DNA from: Acinetobacter soli
Lineage (GTDB): Bacteria; Pseudomonadota; Gammaproteobacteria; Pseudomonadales; Moraxellaceae
Assembly (NCBI RefSeq): GCF_000760595.1
Contig: NZ_BBNM01000006.1
Location: 1 to 64,000 of the forward strand
DNA length: 64,000 nt
Direction of reading: 5' to 3'
Shown here piece by piece: positions 27,843 to 39,823 of this stretch. The translations under genes were made by a program, and so were the position numbers. Each line of letters starts with the position of its first letter. The stretch's first letter is position 1. The notes below the pieces were generated by a model that ran no database searches, was not told where the DNA came from, and worked only from the letters and a program-made list of their open reading frames with translations.

Positions 27843-28307
27843 TTACATTTGAGACTGAATATAATTTTGAAGGCCCATCAGTTCAATTAAACGAAGCTGT
27901 TTTTCAAGCCAATAGGTATGATCTTCTTCGGTATCCGACATTTGCGCACGAAGCATATCACGCGTCACATAATCAGCTTTTTCTTCACAGAGCTTCACGC
28001 CATCAGCAAGTTTCTGGCGAACATGATATTCCAAGGCCAAATCGGCTTTCAAACAAGTAACGACATCTGTACCCACCTCAATGTCATCACGATGCATGTT
28101 TGGTGTTCCCTCTAGGAACAAAACACGACGAATGATGGCATCGGCATGCGAAGCTTCTTCTTGCATTTCGTGATCGATACGCTCATAAATTTTACTCAAA
28201 CCCCAGTCTTCATACATTCTGGAGTGAATCAGATATTGATCACGAGCAGCCAGTTCGCCACCGATCAACATGTTGAGATAGTCTATGACTTCTGGATTGC
28301 CACGCAT
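27843..28307 (-). CDS. bfr: Bacterioferritin lacking the haem ligand
   Basis: Bacterioferritin stores iron in a 24-subunit shell. From the ATG at 28307 (GGGAG seven bases upstream) the protein has 154 residues and aligns with E. coli Bfr without gaps at the metal site. Ferroxidase ligands Glu18, Glu51, His54, Glu94, Glu127 and His130 are all present. Position 52, the Met that binds haem in Bfr, is Ala here (EEASH). It may therefore be the haem-free partner of a two-subunit ferritin, as known for the FtnA (BfrA) protein of Pseudomonas. No bfd gene is adjacent. Confidence 0.88.
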   Translation of the reverse strand: MRGNPEVIDYLNMLIGGELAARDQYLIHSRMYEDWGLSKIYERIDHEMQEEASHADAIIRRVLFLEGTPNMHRDDIEVGTDVVTCLKADLALEYHVRQKLADGVKLCEEKADYVTRDMLRAQMSDTEEDHTYWLEKQLRLIELMGLQNYIQSQM

Positions 28308-28564
28308 TTCAATTCTCCCATATTCTTTGGTTATTATGCGCAAACTGCACATGAATTGCAAAGCTTTTACACCTTAACTCACTGATTTTTATAAAATTAA
28401 AATGATAAACATACGCATTTACAGTTCGAGTTATCCTATTTTGTTGATTGAAATGAGTGGTTTGCGATCATTTTCTAGCAAAAATTTAAATGGTAGACCT
28501 TGATCTAAGAGCGTTTATCTTTTTGTAACAAAACACAATGCTTCTTATTTCATAATAGTATTTA

Positions 28565-29344
28565 TTAAAGAATGATAATTTCTTTCATTATTTTTTCTCC
28601 TTTTCGTAAAATTTCCAGCTGTATATTACCCTTCTTTAAGTAATTTGAGATATCAACAAAATGATTAACATCCCGAACTTCAATATCATTTATTTTTAAT
28701 ATAATGTCATTCTCTACAAGCCGGTTAAATGCTGGAGACGAGTTCTTAATGACTTTTACTTTTATACCCTGTGTATAACCTACTTTTGATTGATCTGTAT
28801 CTGATAAATCAACTGGATAAATACCTGTAATTGAGTCAAATTTGTAAAAGTAACTCACCTTATATTTTTTTTGAGGATTATATACAGGGACACTTTCTGT
28901 TAATCCATTTGAAGTATTACTTCCAAAAAAATGATCATTTGATCTTTGGTTTTGCGAATTCTGTGGTGCAGGATTTAAAAAAGTATAATATCCATACATA
29001 TTTTCTGATGGCTGATCACTAAATACGACGATTGATGCACCTAACATATCGGCACGTTTTTCCATATCTGAAACGATATATTCATAACCTTTAGCGCTAT
29101 CTTGTACATCGAACTTTTTAGATTGTATAGGTACAAAACCTTCATTTAATAATTGGAGTGTGGTTGCGTCAAAGTCTTCGGTTTTAAATACTTTGGCTTT
29201 GACAAACTTGGAGCGGTCGTGCTTTTTAAAAAATGGAATAGGTATATAAATGTTTGCGAAGCTTCCGTTGGTTAAAGCAACAATAATTAAAGCTGTGATC
29301 AGTTTTTGAAAGATCAATCGAAATTTTTTATTCATTTTAGACAT
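28565..29344 (-). CDS. Exported protein with C-terminal PDZ domain
   Basis: The 259-residue protein has a signal-like N-terminus (LITALIIVALTNGSFA, cleavage near 30), a middle region of unknown fold (about 45-165, with GASIVVFSDQP) and a C-terminal PDZ domain (about 185-259): GIKVKVIKNSSPAFNRLVENDIILKINDIEVRD. No protease domain is present, so it is not a DegP-type enzyme. It is very AT-rich and stands alone. It may be a periplasmic adaptor; the function is unknown. ATG codons at 29344 and 29335 are both possible starts. Confidence 0.68.
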   Translation of the reverse strand: MSKMNKKFRLIFQKLITALIIVALTNGSFANIYIPIPFFKKHDRSKFVKAKVFKTEDFDATTLQLLNEGFVPIQSKKFDVQDSAKGYEYIVSDMEKRADMLGASIVVFSDQPSENMYGYYTFLNPAPQNSQNQRSNDHFFGSNTSNGLTESVPVYNPQKKYKVSYFYKFDSITGIYPVDLSDTDQSKVGYTQGIKVKVIKNSSPAFNRLVENDIILKINDIEVRDVNHFVDISNYLKKGNIQLEILRKGEKIMKEIIIL

Positions 29345-29474
29345 TTAAAGTGTAGATTATTATCATCACATAAATTAACAATTGATTGATAGAATGTCTA
29401 TAAATGATGCAGCAAATATTTTAAGATAATTCTATAAAATTCAATCTTTTCAAAAATATTAATCTGGCGGAAAT

Positions 29475-30530
29475 ATGAATAAAAACACACCTATTCTTGT
29501 CACAGGTGCGACTGGATATGTCGCTGGTTGGATTATCGAGCGACTATTAGGTCAAGGCTTTACAGTTCATGCCACAGTAAGAGATCCATCCCAGACTCAA
29601 AAACTTCAACATCTCGTAGACATTGCAGAAAAATCTTCTGGGCAAATTCATTTTTTTAAAGCAGATCTTCTCGATCAAGGTGCTTTCGATACAGCGATGC
29701 AGGGCTGCGAAATCGTGATTCATACCGCATCACCCTTTGTGATCACCAATTACAAAGATGCCGTAAAAGATATTATCGAGCCAGCAGTAAAAGGCACTGA
29801 AAATGTGCTTGAGTCGGTCAATCGTACAGCCTCGGTGAAACGCGTCGTGGTGACCTCAAGTATTGCCGCTACCTATGGTGATGCCATCGAAATTAAACAA
29901 ACGCCACATAACGCATTTGATGAAAGCTGCTGGAATACAACCAGTAGCGAAACCCATCAGCCTTACTCTTATTCTAAAGTTGCTGCCGAACGTAAAGCAT
30001 GGGAAATGGCTGAGCAACAAGATCGTTGGTCTTTGGTATGTATCAATCCGGCATTGGTGATGGGGCCTTCTCTGACCGCTTCTAGCCAGTCTGGAAGTAT
30101 TGAGTTACTACAACAGTTTGCTAACGGTGTGACCTTGTTTGGTGTTCCGCCTATGTGGAACGGTATCGTCGATGTACGCGATGTAGCCGATGCACATGTG
30201 GCTGCTGCACTCAATGATGATGCACACGGACGATATATTGTTTCTGGCGGAAGTTTAAGCCTTTTGGAAATGGGTAAAGCACTGACGCAATGTTTTGGTT
30301 ATCGCTTTCCATTTCCGCATTTTACTGTGCCTAAAAAAGCATTTTCGCTGATTGGGCCATTGCTTGGATACTCTCGTGAATTCATCAAACTGAATATGGG
30401 CTATCCAATATATTTTGATGCAACACGAAGTCAAAAAGAACTCGGAATTCGCTATCGCAACATAGAAGCAAGTGTCTGTGAACATTTTCAGCAATTACTT
30501 GATGATGGTGTCATTAAAAAACGAATCTAA
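29475..30530 (+). CDS. NAD-dependent epimerase/dehydratase, dihydroflavonol-reductase-like
   Basis: This 351-residue extended short-chain dehydrogenase starts with the Rossmann motif VTGATGYVAGWIIERLL (about 9-25) and has the catalytic YSYSKVAAERKAW (Tyr near 165, Lys near 169) after VVVTSSIAATYG. The pattern matches the dihydroflavonol-4-reductase/aldehyde reductase group, which uses NADPH to reduce ketones or aldehydes. The true substrate is unknown. GGCGGAAAT precedes the start. It is a single-gene unit with a good terminator behind it. Confidence 0.83.
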   Translation: MNKNTPILVTGATGYVAGWIIERLLGQGFTVHATVRDPSQTQKLQHLVDIAEKSSGQIHFFKADLLDQGAFDTAMQGCEIVIHTASPFVITNYKDAVKDIIEPAVKGTENVLESVNRTASVKRVVVTSSIAATYGDAIEIKQTPHNAFDESCWNTTSSETHQPYSYSKVAAERKAWEMAEQQDRWSLVCINPALVMGPSLTASSQSGSIELLQQFANGVTLFGVPPMWNGIVDVRDVADAHVAAALNDDAHGRYIVSGGSLSLLEMGKALTQCFGYRFPFPHFTVPKKAFSLIGPLLGYSREFIKLNMGYPIYFDATRSQKELGIRYRNIEASVCEHFQQLLDDGVIKKRI

Positions 30531-30570
30531 TTTTTCGAATAAGCAAAAAGTAGTTGTACCTCGTTTTGGC

Positions 30571-30602
30571 AAAAAAAGGCAGTCCAAAGACTGCCTTTTT
30601 TA
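30571..30602. terminator. Terminator after the DFR-like gene
   Basis: AAAAAGGCAGTC CAAA GACTGCCTTTTT, symmetric with A and T tracts. It may also serve ligA transcripts, which end about 70 bases away on the other strand. Confidence 0.88.
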
Positions 30603-30675
30603 ATAATGCTTGTTTTAATGATGCTCGAATCAATCATCCAATATAGATTCAAGAGCCATAAGCGGTGAGATACCT

Positions 30676-32712
<2,037 letters not shown>

Positions 32713-32720
32713 TCACCATA

Positions 32721-32750
32721 TAAAAGGGCGGAAACATCCGCCCTCAATTT
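32721..32750 (-). terminator. Terminator between zipA and ligA
   Basis: On the minus strand GGGCGGA TGTT TCCGCCC is followed by TTTTATA. It lies in the 79-base gap between zipA and ligA and should reduce readthrough from smc-zipA. Confidence 0.75.
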
Positions 32751-32785
32751 TGTCGTATTGCTTATCAGTATAAAAGATTTTTAGC

Positions 32786-33757
32786 TTAAACTGATGCCTG
32801 TGATGAACGATAGTCAATCACATGGTGACGCCAGTGTTCTTTCAACTGTGGTGTCAGTTCATTGTTGTTTTCATCATACACTTTACCGTCAATTTCTCGG
32901 GCAACCAGACCTGCAATACTTGCCATCATGTCAAAGCCAGTGAGCGCATTGTTATGCGGCAGTGCCAAGAAAAAAGCCAAACCTTGTACTTGCTCGACCG
33001 ATAATGCTTCAAGATCAAAACCTGCCGGACCGTTATCGGTCATGCGAAGTACAGAGAACATGAGCGGGCTTGGTTCATCGGTTTTTTCATAACGATGAAA
33101 GCAAGAGAGTTCACCAAAACGTAAACCATATTTCAGCAATACTTTTAGCGTTTTATCGCCCGAAAGCGCACGGCGCGGATTTGGATAAACATTCAGTGCC
33201 AAAATTTGTTCCGCTGTAGCTAAAGCACTTTCGTCATCAAACTGTTGTTGCTGAGATAAATGCACATCAAGAAGGCTACTTTCGCCGTCAAATTCTGCAA
33301 TTTCAACCGTTGCAACATCTGGATTAAGCTTAAGTTCAGCCTCCTTAGGCTCTGGCTGAGTTTCAGGTTTCACCGCAGATTCAGTCACTGGTGTCGTGGC
33401 GGTAGATTCTGTATTAAGCGGCTGGAGCACCACGACATCGGACTGTGTGGCAGCTGGAGCAGCAGACGCTGGTTCTGCTGGATTTGCTTCTGTCGCTACA
33501 GACGCAGATTTTGGATCATCTTGCTCATCTGGAATCGCCTGCAATGTAGGCTCTCTACGCTCGTTTTGTTCAGGCGCCTGAGCAGGAAGCTGATCTCGCA
33601 CATGACGCGGAATGATCGGCTGATTACTTTGAGAGTCAATGTGTAATTCACTTTCGAGAGAAGGTTCAGCGGGTGTTGATCTTTTAAGCAGTAGTTTTAA
33701 CCCAATAATCATGATGATCACGGCTACAACAATACCCACAATCGTGGTGACTTCCAT
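32786..33757 (-). CDS. zipA: Cell division protein ZipA
   Basis: ZipA tethers FtsZ protofilaments to the inner membrane. The 323 residues start with a membrane anchor (VGIVVAVIIMIIGLKLLL, about 7-24), continue with a Pro/Ala/Glu/Thr-rich linker (about 30-150) and end in the globular ZipA domain (about 185-320; LKVLLKYGLRFGELSCFHRYE and GPAGFDLEALSVEQVQGLAFF). It begins one base after the smc stop, so the two genes are cotranscribed. Confidence 0.93.
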   Translation of the reverse strand: MEVTTIVGIVVAVIIMIIGLKLLLKRSTPAEPSLESELHIDSQSNQPIIPRHVRDQLPAQAPEQNERREPTLQAIPDEQDDPKSASVATEANPAEPASAAPAATQSDVVVLQPLNTESTATTPVTESAVKPETQPEPKEAELKLNPDVATVEIAEFDGESSLLDVHLSQQQQFDDESALATAEQILALNVYPNPRRALSGDKTLKVLLKYGLRFGELSCFHRYEKTDEPSPLMFSVLRMTDNGPAGFDLEALSVEQVQGLAFFLALPHNNALTGFDMMASIAGLVAREIDGKVYDENNNELTPQLKEHWRHHVIDYRSSQASV

Positions 33758-33758
33758 A

Positions 33759-36700
33759 CTATGACTCCGTAACTAACCCGTATTCTTTTGCTTCTTCCAA
33801 ATTAACGGTAACTAATTTAGAGGTGCCCGGTTCTGGCATGGTGACCCCCAGTAAATCAGTTGCCATTGTCATTGCAAGTTTATTATGTGTAATGTAAATG
33901 AATTGCACGTGCTCAGATAGTTCTTTTACCAAATTACAAAAGCGTTGTACATTGGCGTCATCTAGCGGTGCATCCACTTCGTCCAGCACACAAAAAGGCG
34001 CCGGATTTAATCGAAAAATTGCAAATACCAATGCCAAAGCGGTTAATGCTTTTTCACCGCCGGAAAGCAGCGCCAGCGAACTGTTACGCTTACCTGGTGG
34101 TCGTGCCATTAGTTTTACACCCGATTGCCAGTCATCTTCAAGACTTAATGCAGCCTCACCGCCATTAAATACCTTTGGAAACAGATCTTGCAGTTCGTGA
34201 TTGACTCGATCAAATGTGGTCATAAACAGTTTACGGGTTTCTAAATCAATGCTTTTCATGGCATCTTTGAGCTGATTGACCGTGTTTTCCAAATCTTGCA
34301 TCTGATGATTCAATTCATCGAAACGTGCAGAAACCTCTTCATACTCTTGAGAGGCTGCTAAATTGACTGCACCGAGTTTTTCAAACTGCTTGAGGGTTTT
34401 ATCGAGCCGTTGCTGATGCGACTCAAGATCAATTTTTAGGCCGGTACATGTTTGTGCATTGAGCGCCTCAAGCTGTTCTTGATAGTGCGCCAAATCCGAT
34501 TTTGTGGCCTGCCATGCCAAACGTTTTTGTTCCAGCGCAGCACGGATCTTCTCATCTTTTTGCTCAGTATCATGGCGCTGCTCAGTCAGTGTCTGCTGTT
34601 TTTCCTGAACATGATTCAACTCCAGTTGCCACTCTTTCCACTGCTTTTGCAGGGCTTCAGTTTTTTGAAACTGCTCGGAAAACTCGGTTTCTAACGCGGG
34701 CAGCTCCAGTTGTACCGGATCGACAAATTTTTTCGCTTGCTCCATTTGTGCCACAATCTGCTGCATTTGCGTTTTTAAAAACGATAGATCTTTTTCAAGT
34801 AGCTCAATTTGCTGCTGGGTCTGTGCCAACTGACGACTGCATAACTCACGTGTTTGCTGATGCTGCTGTAATTGCTCAAATGCCTGCTCTTTTTGCTCGG
34901 TGAGCGTTTCCCACTCGAGTTGCTGAATTTTATATTGCGGCAAATGTGCATCTAATTTCAACTGTAGAGCGTGTAAGTCGATCTCCAGATCATCACGCTG
35001 CATGGCATCTTCTTCAAGCTGCTGCTCAAGCTGAGTTAGCTGTTGCTGTAGTTGCTGTTGTTGCAGGACATACGCTTGTGCGGAAGCATGTTGGCGTGCA
35101 ATTTCAAGCTCAGTTTTTTGCACAAGCGGCCGTAGATCTTTGAGCTCACGCTGAATCTGCTGCATATTTTGCTGCTGCATCTCACATTGCTGCTCAAGCG
35201 TTTGCCACGCGTTCATCAGCGTTTCACGCTGAGCGATACATTGCGGTAATTCATGGGCTATTTCTTCGAGCCGAATACGGTGACTGAGCATGCCACTGCT
35301 CTGACTTTGATGGTCATAATCTAGACCAATCATCCAGTCTCTGGCCACATGATAACCGTCGAGCGTCAATAAACTCTGCCCCACACTCAATGAGGATTGC
35401 AAAGCTAATGCAGCATCTAATGTGGCAATGATCCAGATATCATTCCAAAGTGAGAGCTGCGGTGCTTCAATCCAGTCTGCCAAAGCGACTAAGTTGGCAA
35501 ATGATCTCTGCGGCGCCATAGTTACCGGACGAACCTGACGGGCAATTTCACTTTGAAAGGGTTGATGTTGATCTAAATAATGCGCGTCCATCCAGCGGTT
35601 ATACAGTTTCTCGATCAAACTAGCGTATGAACGCCCCGCTTCTTTGAGTTGTAATACTTGTAAAAGTTGCGTGCTACCTACCTGAGATTTACTACTTTGC
35701 TTGGTTACCAGTTGTTGCAGATTTTTCTGCTCTGTTTGCAACACCTTGATTTGTGTTTCAAGCGGATCGAGCTGGGCTTTTTGCTGCGCCTGTTGCGCGT
35801 GCAACTGTGTAAGTACAGCATTTAGCTCATCTCGTTTTTGCTCAAGCGCAAAAACCTCATGCTGCTGCTGTTCAAGTGCATGCTGTAATTCACGTTGTGC
35901 GTTATCTTGCACCTGTGATGAGATATGCGCAAGCTGCTGCTGTAAGGTCTGTTTTTGCTGCTGGGTACGATCAATCGATTTTCCCAGTTGCTCCATTTGA
36001 GCTGTCATTTGAGACTTTTGCTGTTGATACTTTTCAATCTGGGCTTTGAGTTGCTCAAATTGCGATTGAACCTGTACATGCTGTGTCTGTAAATCGGCAT
36101 AACGCTGCTCAGCCTGTTGTGTATCGGCTTCAGCTTGATGCCAGTCAGTATTTTGCTGCTCTATCTGTTCATGTAAATGTTCAAGTTGAATATCACTCAG
36201 CTGGATACGCTCTTTGGTTTGCGCTTTTTGTTGCTCAAGTTGGCCAAGCGTTACGCTATTTTGCTGAAACAAACTCTGTTTTTGTTCCAGCACCATTTTA
36301 AGCTCAGCAGATTTTTTTTCGGCAGATTGCCATTCGGTTTGCAGGGGTGTCGATTGTTGAATTAAGCGCTGAAACAAGGCACTGGTCGATTCAAGATCAT
36401 GTTCGATAGTATTGAGTTCTGAGCGAATCAGTTTAAATTCTTCGCCTAATGCGTTCATCTGCACGGTATATTCTTGTTGTAGGTGCAGGCTTTGTTCAGA
36501 TTGAAAGGATAAAATTTCAATTTTGAGCGTTTTGATCTCTTGTTCAAGCGTTTTATATTGAATAGCTGCTTCGGCTTGACGCTTAAGCGTTTTGAGCTGA
36601 CTTTTTAACTCAAGTGCAATATCGTCCAGCCGTGCCAAGTTCTGCTCGGTATGTTCAAGATGTTGAAGCGTTTCACGGCGGCGTGCCTGATAACGTGAGA

Positions 36701-37208
36701 CACCTGCGGCTTCTTCAATAAATACACGCATTTCTTCGGGTTTGGCATCAATCAGGCGGTTGATCATGCCCTGCTCGATGACAGCATAGGAACGCGGCCC
36801 AAGGCCTGTTCCCAAGAAAATATCGGTAATATCACGACGACGACAGCGCGTACCATTTAAAAAGTATTCGGACTTTCCATCGCGATTCACCTGACGGCGT
36901 ACTGCAAGCTCCGAATAGGCATTGTAGGTGCCGCCTAATTTTCCGTAGGTGTTTTCAAAACGTAATTCGACACTGGCCATTCCCACAGGTTTACGTTTTG
37001 CCGTTCCGGTAAAAATCACATCCTGCATGCTGCCGCCACGCAATTGACGGGCATTGGATTCGCCCATCACCCAGCGTATGGCATCGATTACATTGGATTT
37101 ACCGCAACCATTAGGCCCCACAACCGCTGTACGGTTGGCTTTAAAGTGCAAAGTGGCACTATCAGCAAAAGATTTGAAGCCCGCAAGTTTTAAACTGCTT
37201 AAACGCAT
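33759..37208 (-). CDS. smc: Chromosome segregation protein Smc
   Basis: Smc is the ATPase of the chromosome-condensing Smc-ScpAB complex, whose partners are encoded at 18967-20345. The 1149 residues have an N-terminal head with Walker A GPNGCGKSNVID (32-43), a long coiled coil (about 165-480), a hinge (about 500-640), a second coiled coil and the C-terminal head with signature LLSGGEKALTALALVFAIF and Walker B CVLDEVDAPLDD. The coiled coil is unusually rich in glutamine. smc, not mukB, fits Acinetobacter. zipA follows at once. Confidence 0.97.
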   Translation of the reverse strand: MRLSSLKLAGFKSFADSATLHFKANRTAVVGPNGCGKSNVIDAIRWVMGESNARQLRGGSMQDVIFTGTAKRKPVGMASVELRFENTYGKLGGTYNAYSELAVRRQVNRDGKSEYFLNGTRCRRRDITDIFLGTGLGPRSYAVIEQGMINRLIDAKPEEMRVFIEEAAGVSRYQARRRETLQHLEHTEQNLARLDDIALELKSQLKTLKRQAEAAIQYKTLEQEIKTLKIEILSFQSEQSLHLQQEYTVQMNALGEEFKLIRSELNTIEHDLESTSALFQRLIQQSTPLQTEWQSAEKKSAELKMVLEQKQSLFQQNSVTLGQLEQQKAQTKERIQLSDIQLEHLHEQIEQQNTDWHQAEADTQQAEQRYADLQTQHVQVQSQFEQLKAQIEKYQQQKSQMTAQMEQLGKSIDRTQQQKQTLQQQLAHISSQVQDNAQRELQHALEQQQHEVFALEQKRDELNAVLTQLHAQQAQQKAQLDPLETQIKVLQTEQKNLQQLVTKQSSKSQVGSTQLLQVLQLKEAGRSYASLIEKLYNRWMDAHYLDQHQPFQSEIARQVRPVTMAPQRSFANLVALADWIEAPQLSLWNDIWIIATLDAALALQSSLSVGQSLLTLDGYHVARDWMIGLDYDHQSQSSGMLSHRIRLEEIAHELPQCIAQRETLMNAWQTLEQQCEMQQQNMQQIQRELKDLRPLVQKTELEIARQHASAQAYVLQQQQLQQQLTQLEQQLEEDAMQRDDLEIDLHALQLKLDAHLPQYKIQQLEWETLTEQKEQAFEQLQQHQQTRELCSRQLAQTQQQIELLEKDLSFLKTQMQQIVAQMEQAKKFVDPVQLELPALETEFSEQFQKTEALQKQWKEWQLELNHVQEKQQTLTEQRHDTEQKDEKIRAALEQKRLAWQATKSDLAHYQEQLEALNAQTCTGLKIDLESHQQRLDKTLKQFEKLGAVNLAASQEYEEVSARFDELNHQMQDLENTVNQLKDAMKSIDLETRKLFMTTFDRVNHELQDLFPKVFNGGEAALSLEDDWQSGVKLMARPPGKRNSSLALLSGGEKALTALALVFAIFRLNPAPFCVLDEVDAPLDDANVQRFCNLVKELSEHVQFIYITHNKLAMTMATDLLGVTMPEPGTSKLVTVNLEEAKEYGLVTES

Positions 37209-37303
37209 AGTGTCTCAATCAATCCAGAAATATGATGTCTATTATTTATACATGCCTCAATGCAGGCACATATCTCATCATCTGGTGTGGATACTTGAAA
37301 CGA

Positions 37304-38011
37304 TTAGCGCGTCGAAGAACGACGTGAACGGCGCGCCCATGCCAGTTCGATCTGTTTCATGCGCGTCAAGGAGTCCAACACCAAGTTACGCAAGTGTCGG
37401 CAAAAATCTTCCATAAATAAAGTGGCTTGATGTGATTTTCGGATTAAAATTGCATCAATCACCAGCTTAAACAGCGCAAAAGCCTCCTGTAACTCGCGTC
37501 GGGAGGTATTTAAGGTTAAAAAATAACTACGGCGCAACGAGGGCAACAGCTCTTTATAAAATTTCATTAAATAGGGATTTCCCACGATATCATGCTGGGC
37601 AGCCAAATAGTCGAAAATGCCATCGTAAAATTTTTCGGTGTCACCTGCTTTAACTTGCTCTTCAAGCTGCACAAGCAAATGTTGTAATTGCTCTGCTTCA
37701 TGTCCGCGCCAGCTTTCACTCAGGCGCTGCACAATGTGCCCCAGTACCAACACACTGCTGTCAAATAAAGCTTTGACTTGCTGTGAGGACATTTCGGACA
37801 CGATCGCACCGCGACGCGGAAAGATGTCAATCAGATGCGTACGCTCAAGCAGCAACAAAGCCTCACGCACTGAGCCACGACTCACGTCAAGCTCTTTAGC
37901 AATGCGAAGCTCCTGAATACGCTCACCTTCGACCAATTCCCCTACAATAATTTGCTCACCGATCCGTCGTGCAATGTGTTCTGAAAGACTGTCTACGTCA
38001 TCAAGATTCAT
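37304..38011 (-). CDS. GntR family regulator (FCD-type)
   Basis: The 235 residues contain an N-terminal winged helix (about 5-75: LSEHIARRIGEQIIVGELVEG, then RIAKELDVSRGSVREALLLLE) and a C-terminal all-helical FCD domain (about 80-215), the FadR/VanR subfamily. FCD proteins bind organic acids through metal-liganding His and Asp residues; here QHDIVGNPYLMKF matches one such segment. It lies 95 bases upstream of smc on the same strand. No metabolic gene adjoins, so the target is unknown. The end is basic (ARRSRRSSTR). Confidence 0.85.
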   Translation of the reverse strand: MNLDDVDSLSEHIARRIGEQIIVGELVEGERIQELRIAKELDVSRGSVREALLLLERTHLIDIFPRRGAIVSEMSSQQVKALFDSSVLVLGHIVQRLSESWRGHEAEQLQHLLVQLEEQVKAGDTEKFYDGIFDYLAAQHDIVGNPYLMKFYKELLPSLRRSYFLTLNTSRRELQEAFALFKLVIDAILIRKSHQATLFMEDFCRHLRNLVLDSLTRMKQIELAWARRSRRSSTR

Positions 38012-38221
38012 GGCTCACCTTTTTTCATTTTTTATTGGACGCACTTGTGCCAATCCTGCATGGTGTTTATTGTTTTTAACTGATTTGAATCTAATATTGC
38101 TATGTCTTTGTCTAACAATTTTATTGCATTTTAAGCCAATTGCCGTCTTTTACAGGATGACTGTGCATTTCTGTATGCGCTGCGCCATTTAAAAAAGATC
38201 AATCAACTGGCTCAGGTTTAA

Positions 38222-39022
38222 TTAAGATAAGCCTTGATAAATAAAGTAAATGCCTACCGTGGTCAATAAGCAAGCAAAACATTTTTTTAACATGGCAGGC
38301 GATAACTGATGTGCCACACGAGCCCCCAATTTGGCAGTGATAAAGCTCATGATACTGATGCCCATAAACGCATAGAGATGAATATAGCCAATTGCATTCG
38401 GAACAGAAACGTGCTGTTGATAACCAAACCACATAAAGCCAAGTGCCCCCGCAATGGCAATCGGTAAGCCACAGGCAGCCGAAGTAGCAACTGCCTGCTG
38501 CATCACCACGCCATTTTTATTCAAATAAGGTACGGTCAGGCTGCCACCGCCAATTCCGAAAATAGCGGAAGCCACACCGATGCCTCCCCCTGCCAGAATT
38601 TGCATGGCGCGTGACGGCAAAGATTGTGTCTGGTCAACCACAGTATGAGCGCCTTTAAACATTTTAAATGCTACCCAAATTGCAAAACTGCCAATAATCA
38701 TTTGCAGATGCGGACCAGACAATAGATCGGCAATTCCCGCTCCAACCAATGATCCGATCACCAGCCCAGGCGCCATATTTTTAAATACATGCCAGAGTAC
38801 CGCACCTTTTTTATGATGTGCCATCACAGAGCTGATCGAGGTCACAATAATGGTCGCCAGAGACGTACCCACCGCCATGTGCATGATCACGGTAGGATCA
38901 TACTGAAGCTGATGAAACACCACGTATAAAATTGGAATAATAATTAACCCACCACCTACACCAAATAAGCCTGCGGCAAATCCAGCGATTGCACCAATAG
39001 CCAGATATATGATTAACTCCAT
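38222..39022 (-). CDS. TauE/SafE family permease
   Basis: The 266 residues form about eight membrane segments with the two repeated signatures FGVGGGLIIIPILYVV (about 20-35) and FGIGGGSLTVPYL (near 162-174), typical of the TauE/SafE (DUF81) family. Relatives export sulfite, sulfoacetate or other organosulfonates, or take up small acids; the substrate here is not known. It is divergent from birA with 30 bases between the start codons, so the two promoters must overlap. Confidence 0.86.
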   Translation of the reverse strand: MELIIYLAIGAIAGFAAGLFGVGGGLIIIPILYVVFHQLQYDPTVIMHMAVGTSLATIIVTSISSVMAHHKKGAVLWHVFKNMAPGLVIGSLVGAGIADLLSGPHLQMIIGSFAIWVAFKMFKGAHTVVDQTQSLPSRAMQILAGGGIGVASAIFGIGGGSLTVPYLNKNGVVMQQAVATSAACGLPIAIAGALGFMWFGYQQHVSVPNAIGYIHLYAFMGISIMSFITAKLGARVAHQLSPAMLKKCFACLLTTVGIYFIYQGLS

Positions 39023-39052
39023 AAATAATTTTCCACTTTTCTCAGATTCAAC

Positions 39053-39823
39053 ATGGATTTAGAGACACGTATACTCAGACAACGTCTTTTAGACGCACAG
39101 CAACTGCCAGAAATTCTTCTTCTCAAAGAAAGCACCACATCGACCAACGATGATGTGCGTGAGCTTGCGCAAAAAAATGTTGCAACTGCATTGGTGTGCA
39201 GCCAGATTCAGACCCAAGGACGGGGCCAGCACCAGCGCGAATGGATTTCACCCAAAGGTAACATTTATTTAAGCACACTGGTCAATACTCAAACAACGCT
39301 TGATGGCCGTCTGGCACTTGAAATTGCATTAAATATCTTACAAATGCCAGCTTTAAGCGAGCTTAAATTACAGGTGAAGTGGCCGAATGATTTATATAGC
39401 CTACAAGGTAAATGGGGAGGTATTCTGGTCGAGCCGTTATCACCTCATCAGGCGATTGTTGGCGTAGGCATGAATCTGGTCACACCCATGCAGTTGCCGA
39501 CTGATCAGGCAGTTACTTCGCTGAGCGATTTGGGGCTACTTCAGGCAGACCGGACAGAGCTGATTGCGCAGCTCTACCTTGCTATTCAAAATGCCAAGGA
39601 CTGGTTTGATCATGGCTGCTATAACCTCGACCAGCGATTTAACCATTATGCTGCCTTTATGCACCAGGCCATCCGTTTTGAGCATCATCAGGGTCACATT
39701 ACGGGTAGTTTTGAAGGTATTAACAGCGAAGGTGCGGTGATGGTGCATGATCAAGAGGGCCTGAAGCATTTTTATCAAGGTCGTATGCGTCTGATTCAGC
39801 ATGAAGATGGATCGGCGCTATGA
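39053..39823 (+). CDS. birA: Biotin--[acetyl-CoA-carboxylase] ligase, group I
   Basis: BirA activates biotin as biotinyl-AMP and attaches it to the AccB lysine. The 256 residues hold [13 protein letters not shown] near 25-37, the biotinyl-AMP loop [19 protein letters not shown] near 60-78, and KWPNDLY near 113. The protein begins directly at the catalytic domain: there is no N-terminal helix-turn-helix, so unlike E. coli BirA it cannot repress the bio operon. A C-terminal SH3-like domain is present (about 205-256). The stop overlaps the coaX ATG by four bases. Confidence 0.93.
   Translation: MDLETRILRQRLLDAQQLPEILLLKESTTSTNDDVRELAQKNVATALVCSQIQTQGRGQHQREWISPKGNIYLSTLVNTQTTLDGRLALEIALNILQMPALSELKLQVKWPNDLYSLQGKWGGILVEPLSPHQAIVGVGMNLVTPMQLPTDQAVTSLSDLGLLQADRTELIAQLYLAIQNAKDWFDHGCYNLDQRFNHYAAFMHQAIRFEHHQGHITGSFEGINSEGAVMVHDQEGLKHFYQGRMRLIQHEDGSAL

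Noticed and set aside
28380..28440. Possible Fur box (AATGATAAACAT) upstream of the bacterioferritin gene
   Set aside because: It matches only part of the 19-base consensus and is not palindromic.
33260..33646. 128-residue ORF opposite zipA rich in Trp and Arg
   Set aside because: Antisense to the Pro/Glu-rich ZipA linker; composition is a by-product of that strand.
34452..36365. Plus-strand ORFs opposite smc with Cys- or Leu-rich sequences
   Set aside because: They mirror the CAG/CTG-rich coiled coil of Smc; no start signals and no recognisable fold.
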